DNA of 64,000 nucleotides from Prostheceraeus crozeri (lineage: Eukaryota; Platyhelminthes; Polycladida; Euryleptidae), in NCBI GenBank assembly GCA_907163375.1, contig CAJQUW010002137.1, positions 310,001-374,000 of the forward strand. Reading direction: 5' to 3'. The position numbers were made by a program, and so were the translations under genes. The notes under the pieces were generated by a model, which saw only the letters and a list, made by a program, of their open reading frames with translations, was not told the origin of the DNA and did not search any database. Numbering within the stretch: position 1 is the first letter of the stretch; each line of letters begins with the position of its first letter. Shown here piece by piece: positions 48,701-60,700 of the stretch.

Positions 48701-51700
48701 TATCATTTTTGCTCCGGCCTATAACTAGACCCGAAGTATAATACAAACAAATTATTTATCCTCGCGCATGGCTGTCACTGTCTTTATGTCAACTTTCTCC
48801 GTCAAACAAAAGTACAGAAACAGCAGTGCATGCAAAGCTTGTAATAGTTGAGGGAATGAACCGTGAAAATGAAAAACGATTGTCTTTTCACTCGGTGATT
48901 TAGTAGAGAAGACAAGCCTTCCTAGCCTCGATCACACCTACGCACCAAAGGTCACATCAGAGACAAAAATTAAATATTAGTCTGTTTGAGAACATTACCT
49001 CTTACCCTCACGTTAATCGTGTGTGATGGCTCCTCTAAAGCGCATATTAAAATCGAAAGTGCACTCATATTTTTTGGAGAAGGATGGGAGATTTTCCTGC
49101 CTGGTAGAGACTGGAGAAAAACCGCGTGAAGCACACATCAACAAGGTGGGAGTAGCCGAGTCGCATGCATTCAACTTAAAGCGACATTTTATAGACTCAT
49201 CGAAAATGATTGATAATTGATACAGGAATGATCACTAAACATAGATTCAGGTAATCCTATAATGATCTATGACGTAGGTTACCAGTTTTTTCAAAAAACT
49301 AGGCTATGTATGCTTGCCACCCGGAGTCGGAGTCCTATCAAAATGATAGGACTCCGCATCCCTGCAATATTGTAGTAAATAGAATAATTGAAAAATGGGA
49401 CAAGACTAGGGCTTCCAATCCCGAGATCCCGGGATTCAGCCAATTTTAGGGGTAGTCGGGATCCCGGGATTGGGGGTCCGGGATCCCGGGATTACTGAAT
49501 CCAAGTTGAAGTAGTCAATCATAGACAATTGGACGTAGTCCTACATGTAGGTGGCCGAATGCCCACTTTTCTAATCTAAAACTGTCTGAGAAGTCTAGCA
49601 CCAGACATGTACAATAGTATACAATTACAATGTACACTAGAAATTGTGAACATGTACTGACTTGAGGTGCTGGTTCGGCTATCTATCATTATTCCAGACA
49701 ACATGCAATTACATGTAGCTAACTATTGACGCATAATCCCATCCTATACACTGAAATTTTAAAACGAGAAGAATGTATTAGGGCTGTTGAAACATTTTCC
49801 GAATGTCTCAATTCAATTAATTAATCTAGCTAGTTAGGCCCCCTATGATGAGCGATTCAGACCTTCATGTCTGCAATTGACAACATTTGGGCGCCACAAA
49901 AGATGCGGTTGCGAGCAAAAGCTTCGAAAGCCTGTGTGTAATACTGTGTCGTCAATAGGAATCTGAGAAAACTTAGCACGTGCTCTACGGCTGCCCCGCA
50001 TTGGACGCCTGTTGCCGCCTTAGGAGTTCGTGGCTCCCTCTAGTGTCAACTTTGCCGCTGTACACTGATACACTCATTTCCCGCCTGGCTTCACTATGTC
50101 TTCGTGGGATTCGTAAGCTTCGTTGGACTTCCTTCCGCATGTTGCAGTACAGAACATTTCGTAATATGACACTGCTATTGAAATCTAAAGCTTGGAAGCA
50201 CTTCGAGAGAGTGAAGAACGAGAAGGCAAAGTGCACAATTTGTTCGGTGATCATCAGCACTAAGGGCGGATCGACGAAAGGGTTATTCACTCATCTTCGT
50301 ACGAAACATGAAATTGATCCTAGGAACGACGAAACACAACCTGGTGATGGTGGCAGTACGTCGAAACAGAGCTCCGCCGCAGACAGTGACCAAGCCCCGA
50401 CGAAAAAACCTCGTTTAATGACAGACTATTACAAATCCAACGTCGATTCAACGAACAAAGTCTTGGCTAGAATGGCTGCCAAGGACGGTATCCCTTTCAG
50501 CGTTTTCATAACATCGAAGGACTTACGAGTTGCATTGCTTTCGTATGGCGTGAAAGTTCCAACTTCTTCGACAACTGTTAGAGCTCGCGTGCTTGAATTC
50601 GCCGCTACAGTGAAAGTGCAGTACAAGACTAAACTGCAACTGCGGCGTGATAAAGGCGAGCGATTTTCGCTGACATTGGACGAATGGACAGGACTCAACA
50701 ACAAGAAATACATGAACGTCAATATTCATGCCAAGGATCAACTATTCAACCTGGGCCTAATCCGAGTACCCGGTTCAGGGACTGCCGTGAGTCTGAATGA
50801 ACTGTTGACTGCACATATTGACAGCTTCGGCTTGCAGCTGTGCAAAGACATCATCTGCTGCACAACGGATGGTGCATCTGTGATGAAGAAATTCGGGACT
50901 ATCATCCCATGTGAGCATCAGTTGTGTTATGCACATGGCGTTCATCTGGCAGTGAGTGACGTTCTATATCAAAAGGAAGCGATCATCGATGACACTGAAT
51001 TGGATGATGAAGAGGGGGATAACGTCGATGGAGATGATGAAGATTCTACCAGTCCATGGGACATTGATTCAACGGCCGGCGTCGAATTGCAATCTGGAAT
51101 CGCAGAAGTGGTTGCTATGGTACGTAAGCTTGTTAACACGTTCCGTCGAAGTACTGTGCGTAACGACCATCTTCAGAATATTGTGAAGGTTGATCACGGC
51201 AAGGAGATGAAACTCATCATAGACAGCAAGACGAGATGGAACTCCTTGTTATACATGCTGGAGCGATTCTATCTTCTGCACAAGAGTCTTCAGAAATCAC
51301 TCGTCTGTCAAGACCTTGACGTTCCCTTCCAACATAAGGCCATCAACCTCATCAATGCCATTATCCGAGCATTGAAGCCGCTCGAGCTTACCGTGAAGAC
51401 ATTGTCGCGTCGAGAGTGCAATTTAAGCATGGCTGAAACCGCGGTTCAATTCGCTATCGAGGAATTACAGCGACAGCAAAGCAATATTGCAAAACGACTC
51501 TGTTCAGCATTTGAGTCGTGCATATCAGAGAGGCGCGGGAATCTTATCATCGCAATCCGTCTTCTATCCAAAGGCGGGAGAGCAAACAACAACACGGAAT
51601 TCAATGCTGCAAAATATCTTCTGATAAATCTGGCGGAGAAGATGAACCTCGCTCCGGATTGTGAAGAAGAAACAACCTCAACAGCTGCCCCATTGGATCC

Positions 51701-54700
51701 CACCACTATGGAGAACGCCTGGAAAAGGCAATCGGTCAAGACCTGACAAAGCAAGAAGGGCCCCCCAGCCTTGAAAAGACAATAGGACGAGAGCTGGAGT
51801 TCCTGAGGTCAGTTGGACAGAGGTAAGTACCTCGAACTGTTGCACACTGCCTTGATGACTATTCCACCAACAAGTGTGGAAGCAGAGCGAGCTTTCTCTG
51901 CAGCAGGACTATTTTTAAACAAAGTTCGAGGCAGTCTTCGTGATGACACTTTGAGCCAACTGGCCTTCTTACGATCCTATTTCAACTTGCATGATGATAC
52001 CCGATTATAGATTTTCACATATTTACATGCACATTTGCCCATTGACTGCTTTTAAAATTAGTGCCTTTAACGTACATGTACAATGTACTGTCTGTACATG
52101 TATAATGTTCATCTTCTACTCATCATATACTATTTGCGCATGACCCTTGTGTATAGTAGCTTACATGTATGTTGTTATTGTTTTTCCGTAGCAGATTTTT
52201 ATAGAACGTTCACCTAGATATGTATGTACAGTACATGCAATTGTCATCAGCTTTATTTTGTTGACTTATTTTCTTTCTAGTTTTTACTAACTTTCAAATA
52301 TGCTGATTGGCTTGTTTTGCAATTTTTATGGAAGAGAACTCATGCATTTGATAGCCCACTATTTTCATTCATTTTTGTTAAAGTTATCTAGTGTAGATTC
52401 CCCCACAGTAATCCTTCGTTTCTTATAAGTTTTCTAGATGCTCACTTTGACGTTTGTTAGCCTACTTGTTGATCTTGTTATCAAGCTGTAAAGATGTTTT
52501 GTATTTTCCAATACAGAGAGTTCATATATTTCATAAAGAATTTTTCTGAGTCATCTGAATTTTTCAATGGAGTATAGAGTATGACATTCTTGTGCTTCGT
52601 CTAAATTACACATTGATGAAAATAGTCAGTTTACTTACATGTACATATACAGCAAATGGATACAGTGAATGTGCACGTATAATGTGGATCAATAGAGTTT
52701 GGAACATTGGTGTGACCGTGTGCAAACACCTGATGTCTTTTAACGCAATAATTCACTAACTGTCAAAAAAGTTCGGGATCCCGGGATTGATCCCCTAATC
52801 CCGATCGGGATCCCGGGATCAGAAATCGTCCGGGATTTGGAAGCCTTAGACAAGACCTGAATAGATGCCATTTCATCAAATATTAGCAATCATCAGAAAG
52901 CCTAATTCACATTTCACATCATCGGCACAACTCTCAATTTAATCCGTCGAAATTTCACTTAGTCTCAAATTTACCTGGGAATGGCTGCAACTCTAAATAG
53001 GGATGTGAAGATGCCTTGGTTTGACATAATTATGCTGAGTTAGGAAGAATCAAGTTTTGTTCGATATTCAAAATTTAAAGTCTTTTTTATATTTTTTGCA
53101 ATATATTTCAGAATTTAGGCTTGAATTTGCATTACGTTCAATGGAAAATTGACCTTTATGCCCTTGAGACTAGTTCTTGGCGTTACCATCAGTAGTAAGA
53201 AACGTCATCTCTACACCAAACAACACAGACAAAGCAATTTATCTCTGTGGGTGAACCGCAAGTGACTGTGTAGCGGCTATTTCGACAGGAAGAATAGAGC
53301 GCATGCAATATTAGTACATTATGTGTGAAAGTCAACAAAAATCAGCGTTTAGCCACCAAGGTCAAGATGGTGTATTCATAATGTCATGATGGTTCTCGTA
53401 GCTTTATAAGTGATGTATTCAACACGTCCTGTTGTCCTCGACATTCACTGATATAGCAATGCCCTTGGACTCTTCATTGCCTAGAAATCACCCGGTAAGT
53501 TGAAATGCAGATTATCTGCACCAAAACTGGACGTCTATTAGCGAAAATACGACACATGTGTGTTGTTGTGAAATGCAAGTGCTTATTCGACAGGTTAGTT
53601 AAGAAGAACATCGTCCAGACGATAAAAAAATGTTTGATATTGTGAGAAACCTCTCTCTATACTCGTGCGAGCACATTCATTGTGAAAACAGCTCGATGAA
53701 ATGTAATATCAGTCTAATATAATTCAAGTGCTTTTTAGTTGTAGTTAACATGATAGTTCTGAAGATCAAATTTCGCGAGCATGAAGTAGAAGATTTTACT
53801 AAAGTACCGACACCGGTATACGATGAAAGTGGTGATATGCAGGAGGAACATCAAGAAAGCGTGGAGGTTGAAGTAAAACAGGAAAGTCGTGTCGATATAC
53901 AAGCCGTACTGTTACTTCTGTTCCTAAACTTTATCGCCAGTACATCCTACATTACCATGGAGACGTGAGTGAATGACTCTGTTGATTTGATTTGATTATA
54001 TAACTTGTACATTGTACTACAGTAAAACTTCGTTTCCGGACTGCCTCCATAATAGGACCAGTCTGCGTCCTCTGTGAAAAATAAAATGCAATTTGACCTG
54101 TCTAAGCGGACCATCTCTCTATTCGAACCTGAAACACAAAAATGGTCCAATGTATCAAAAAAATTTTATTTGACTGTTTTCGCGGCTCTAGAAATTAAAG
54201 AAATAAATCACAAAAAAAGTATTTAGATGTTTTATGTGGGACTACAATGTCTAGACATGCTGAACACGAGTATCACACTAAAAAGAACACGAAGCGCTTA
54301 GTTTTTGTCGTACAGAGGACATTTTTGTTTTCTCCTTTCGATCATAGCGAAGTCTGCGTGAATCATTGCGAAAAGGATGTCAATTGACTAATACCGTTAC
54401 TGCGTCTATCATAACGAGATATATCAAACTTCATTAAAATCAATCTTGCTGAAGTCAGCGGATGGTGAGCTGTTCCGACATCACCGTGATGCATGTTTAC
54501 CTGGTATTGATTACCATAGTCTGTTTTTTGTTATTACCGCCAGGGCAATTTTTTGTGACCTAAAAAAAGCTTAACATATATCCAAATATTACCTTTAAAA
54601 GCTTAAAATATAACCAAATGTGACCTAAAAATTTAAAAATATAGCAAAAATTGTGCTTACATTTTCAGGCAAAAAGTTGAAAAGTTCACACTTTACCACA

Positions 54701-57700
54701 GTATGCCCATTTACAGCTTGTTGTACAGAACAGTTAATGTAATTTGCTACATCTAATGTTAAAAAAGGTCTGTCTTTGGCTTGCATAGCATCTTCAACAT
54801 GTGGAAAGAACGCTGTACCGAAGTAGAGGCTGACTAGCAGTTCTGCAGCTCAGCGTAAAGTGATGGCGAAAGTTCTTGCTTCACCATCGTGATGTTGGCA
54901 AGCAAGTCCGCGTTTTTTTTCTCGTCTTCTTTTGAGGTAGCCACTGATCTGCGCGCTATTCTGAAATAGTGAACGTTGAGGCTTCGAACTTCTGAATGAA
55001 TTTCGGTAATAATTTCTGTGTAGACAATGCATGCATTGGAACTGCCCTCAGACTGCATCGCGCTGTTGAGATGACCAACATTGCGTCATTCTGCAAGCAT
55101 CGGTCATTTTCTTCCCCCTCTGCCCGGCAACTCTAGCAGTCTAGAACTTCAGAAAATGACCAAAATATGACAAAGTATTACCTTACCCTAAAAATATGAA
55201 ATACAAGAAAATCCCTACTTCATGGTGCGGAGAAAAGCACACCTTTACAATATCATCCTTTATGTTTCAGTTTGGCAACACCTCTAGCTGTTTTTGAACT
55301 GGGATGGGCAAAGACCTTCGCAATGATGGTTACCGGAGGAATTTGGACGGGAGTTGGACTCGTCACCATTGGTCTTATCTTTCTCATCTTCTGGTTAACA
55401 AAGAGGTAAGATCTAGCTTTATTGCAAATATAGGAAATGTCCTCCGGTTTTTTAAATAAAAGTTTGAGGGAAGAGGATGAGCCGAAAAGAAGCAGAAAAT
55501 GGAAGGAAGAAAAGTGGGGAAATGCGAAAGTTGAAAATGGCATGCGATCAAAGTCATAATTTTTAAAGAGGAATCTTTTCAACTGTACTTTTTTTGAAAA
55601 AAATAAGTGCTCTTCGGATAATTGCTATGATCGCATGTCCAGTGGCTTTCTAACTGCCGCACTTTCTCCTACAATTGTCGCGGTGCTCAGTGTTTCGAAG
55701 TTAAACAGCTGAGGCGCTTGATAGATGTCGCTGGTTGTTAGAGATGCTGCATTGCTAACACCTGAGACACCGTAGGTCTTTGTAGATTCTTGATCTTCCA
55801 CTAATTGTGCCATTGTATTCTTTAGAATCTGTCTAGGCTTCTGACATAGATTTCTGAGTGATTTAACATATAGTTCATAATGCTGTCAACCCGGACCTAT
55901 ATCCCGAGAACCCAGTTCCCTGACCGTTCGGATAACCGGATATGCAGCGCCCGGCGCGCATGTTGTCAGTAGTAATTATGTAATAATACTTTTCAGTTGG
56001 CGGTAATGTGAGGGGACTGTACAAAATAACATCAGGATGTGGAGTGTAAGATTCATAAAGTTTATGGAAATTCTGGAGCGCCTGATAGCACGTTCACTCC
56101 TCCTGATATCAAAAAACGGAGAGAAAAGAGGTTCCTCTTCTTTTTTTTGTGCAAGAAATTTTCTTGATAATTTTGATATCGCTTCTATCGAGCCTATTTT
56201 TACGATGACAGGCCAGCAAAATACCGAATGGTAATGCGCATGACAAGCATTGACCTGACAAACAGCAAATCGTCACAATCACTTAATTGCTTAAGTCGTC
56301 AATCAAGGCAGCAAGAAGAAAATGTCCCAGGATAGAACCCTTCGGGATACCACTTGTAACCTATCTAAGAAGTAGCCATGTCATCAAAATGGACATGCTA
56401 GAACCTATTTGACAAAAATCTCCGAATAAATTGAATGACAAAAGGATTGCACCGAAGTTATTAATAAGGCATTGAAAAAGGGTGGCGTGACTGACGGAAT
56501 CACAAGCCATAAGAAACCCTGTGGCAAGAAGTCGTGCATGACTTTTATAAATATGCTGAAAGACTGTTAACTTTTTAGTGCAGTAAGAACGCTCGTGCTA
56601 CCACCGAAGCTCCTTGGGATGAAACCATTTTGGCGAGATTCGAGCTGGTGACTCACTGAAGAAAGAAGAATCCTCTCTGATAAGCCTTTTCAAGATTTTC
56701 CTTTGGAAAGGGACGGCAGTGTTTCCACACCTGCGCGGCTGCGCAGTTTTCTGGCGAAACAATATTTGTAGTTTTGCACCTTCCGCGCGATGCTTTAAAT
56801 CGCTCTAATTTTTTTTAACATTGAAAACCAATATGATAATGAGTCATTTCGAGCCACAGCGAACTCGATCGGTATGAGTAAAATGAGTAAAATCGCCAAA
56901 ATTAAGTCATAACATGAAATTTGCTCATTTTGTAGAGGCTCATGTGACTCACTTCAACTTTTATATCGAAGTTGATGTTCTGAACTAAATCATGTTTCAA
57001 ATTTCATGGCATTCTGATAAATAGTTTCTTTTCTGAAAAAGAAAATGTACGAAAATTGCCAAGTGTTTCACAATCCATAGATATTTCTTGAATTTTACCA
57101 CTAGATTCCAATGGCAATCCTTTAACCTTGCCTATAACCGAAAGCGACTGTCTGTGACACTCAAGAATTTGATTTTTGTATTCAGTGTTTCAAGATCTAC
57201 AAATCCATGCTACTAAGCCCTTTGTGCGCGAATTTAGGAAGAAAGTGTCAGTAGCTCTCGGACTATTACGCAGCATAGTGAGTTCAATTACACGTGGAAG
57301 CACGAAAAGCTATGCGGTATTATATTTCCTGCACTTGTGCGAGGAACTGCAAGGATATCTCAACACATTCAATACATAAACTGTCAATGCAAGAACCACT
57401 TTTTAAATACATGGATATAAAAAAATAAAGACCTGCAATATCATGCTGGAAATTCTTTGAGTAATCTAAGTCAAAGCTTCATTTGAAGTTGCGTAGAAGT
57501 GAGCAAAGCTATTTTGCAGTTACTTTTGAAGGAAAATCTTCCACATTTCATTTATGTGCGTACATGAGTTTGGAGCATCCATAAACCGATCTTTTTAGTT
57601 TCTTTTCGTACTCATCAATAACTTCTCAGCACATTGTAGCCAAAATTCGATAAAATTTCAAAATTATGTCAAAATTTGCTATTTGAAAAGTTGAAAGATG

Positions 57701-60700
57701 GCGAATTAGAGCAACTGAACACTTACGGTTGATCCTGAGGGCTAAAATACTTGCATTATGAGCAATTCCGAACTGAACCGAATTATCATTTTCTTTTTAC
57801 CTGATGAAGCGCACTGCGATTAGAGGTCGCAATACCGGCATTACCGTTACCGCTATTTTCTATTTTCAGAAATACCCAAAACCGGTTTTGCGATTTCCAA
57901 ATACCGGTTTATTTTCTGTTGTGCTTCTATTGTGTAATTATTAGAAAATAATGCTAAGGAAATGAAAAGAGCTATCGAACAGAGAATACGTTGAAAATCA
58001 CTGCACAGATCAATCGGTTATGTTACAACATCTTCATAACTCGTAATCCATGCTCGACAAGAGAACTGTCGTAAACACATGCCGTTTCGAATACTCATTA
58101 AGAGATTGAATTGTACCGAAGAAGAGGATGATCCACTAATTTCCAAGATAGATCGTCAATCTGCTGAAGAAGCAGAGAAGGTGAATATATCATCACAAGC
58201 GATGAAGACACTGAATATCTTGAAAAGAGCAATTTCAGTCCAGTCATATCAAGTGAGATTCCATCTGCAGATCAGAGTAGTAATTTCATCTTCAACTTTT
58301 ACTATTGTCTTCTCAACATTCCATCGACTTCAGTGGAAGAGGAGAGTGTTCTCCACTGTTGGCTTGGCTTCCTAACCGGCTGTCGGACAAAGCACTAGAT
58401 GGTTTTGGTTCATTCGCTAAAGCATATATCAGAGAAGAAAATCTTAGTAATTGACGACTGTGACTAACATAATGTACTCATCTGCCTCATTCGCACATTC
58501 GCTACCTTCAACAAGATTTGTTCGATGAAAAAGTATGTTATAGATAGCTTTTTGTGTTTTCATTGTACAACCGGTAATACCGGTATTATCAATGCTCAAA
58601 TACTGAGATACCGGTTTTGTAAAAGTGGCCCAGTATTGCGACCCTTAACTGCAGGCTTTTAGGTGAGTGATATTGAACACGTGTCTCCTTCAGAGTCGAT
58701 GAGAAAAAGTTGATGGCTGGTGGATATTTCTTCATTTTTGTTGGCTTCATCATTATTCTTCCTATATCCGGACCAACACCTCCTATTCGTAAGTCATGAA
58801 TTAATTTACAAATGAAATTTGTTGTTGAATGCATTAGTACAACTTTCCGGTGCTTCTACCGTCGCGCCATGAGAAGCCCGAGGTGTCATGCAGGTTTATA
58901 AGCACATATTTCTTTTTACTATTTCGATGATCAAAGAAATATGACTGACCAATAAACTTGGTTTTTGAAATAATCGCTTGAGATCGATCACGAAAGACAT
59001 GATAACTTGCAGATCAATTTCACTACTTTATGAAGCATTATTGAATAGTGCCGATAAATATTAACGGGATCATATTCATATTGAGAAACTCCCCTTTTGT
59101 TTTATGGTCGAGTTTCCATTAAAGTTATTGTGCAAACCAAGACTTTTGCATGCTAACTTGAATAGAAGCTCGACAATACTTCCGTGCATCATCAAAGAAA
59201 AAATATTGATAATTCAAAAAATTCACGTCTCAGTCTTCATCAGACTGGCATGACTGGACAATCGCGCACTTATTTCTTAGAGGCAAATATCAGTCTCATT
59301 TATTTCACCCAATGCTAACGTTCTTTAACAGTGATAATATTTTGATAATATTTCTAATGTACATTTCTGTCATATTTCATGATAACTGTACATTGCCTTA
59401 AGTAGCAAGAAGAATCCCTAAAAAGGAGCGTGGAATAATAGCGGTAATTAGCACTTAGAACTTGCATACTATGTTCTGAAGTCTTTGAATTATTACGATC
59501 GAAGCATTCTGAAGAAATATGCAGCAATCCGGAAGTGACTCTATTCAATCAGATATTGAGATTCACTTTTTGTACTCTGCACTGAGGAGACAATCCTCAT
59601 TCAGATGTCTTCAATTGTTACTAATTGTATTCAGGGATTATCAAAAATTACTTCAAATACAATCATTTGGTTATTTAGTAATTCAATTACAATTGATTGG
59701 TTGCTCAGTAATTCAATTGCAGTTTATTGGTTGCTCAGTAATTCAATTACAGTTTATTGGTTGCTCAGTAATTCAATTGCAGTTTATTGGTTGCTCAGTA
59801 ATTCAGCTTCAACTGTTTGATTGGAAGGAGCAATTAAATTACAAACAAATTTTTCTAATCCCTGGTCCGCAGCTGTGAGTAGCCATTTACTGCTGCACTG
59901 CACAGTAGACATAGTGATGTCATAACTTACACTTTACTTTCACCATAGGTCCTATATTCGTTTAGCGTCCTATTCTCCACCTGTGTTGGGTTGGACAGTT
60001 TTTCTTCATGGATTACCTCCATGTGTTCCGTGATTATTGCAGGTACTTCTCATCATCACAGTGTAGGTGTAAACAATCATGACTGATATGACATACATGC
60101 ATAATAGATTCACAATATAATTGTTAGAATAGTATTGTTAGTTCATTCAGTTGATTGATTTTTCACAACTTACAAATTCAATAATTTGCTTGTTTGACTT
60201 CTATTTCAACCAATTGATTACTCTGTAATCTCAATTACAACTAAATACTAAGTATATCATGGTTGTTGCTGCAACTTAATATGTTTGAACATTTCAGTCT
60301 GATAAATCGGCTAAATACAACTTTCCAGAAATTTATGAATCAAATCATGAAAATGAAGTATTATTGATCTTTGTAAAGTTAAGGAAATTAGCTTTTCTGT
60401 CGATATGAAGTCATTCAGATCCCACAAGCAGTTTATTGGGTGCAGGCAATTCAGGAAAAGTGCATCTTTATAAAGTAAAGAACCACCGCTCACAGAATTC
60501 TAAATATTTGATAACTGATTGCGGTGAAGTCAAATATTGCTCATTATCTAATGCGTCAAAATCTAGCCGCCACCCTGTGAAATCTCAATCGCAGCTCATT
60601 GATTGCTCTTCAATCTCAGTTGCAACTAATTGATTGGAAAGAATAATTAAATTGCAATCCATTTTTGATAATCCATTTGCAATAAGTTTTATTACTAAAT

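Noticed and set aside
59665-59820. A 30-bp repeat that encodes a repeating ten-residue peptide.
   Set aside because: It is a minisatellite inside a small hAT-like MITE; a 30-bp period is always in frame, so the repeated peptide is automatic.
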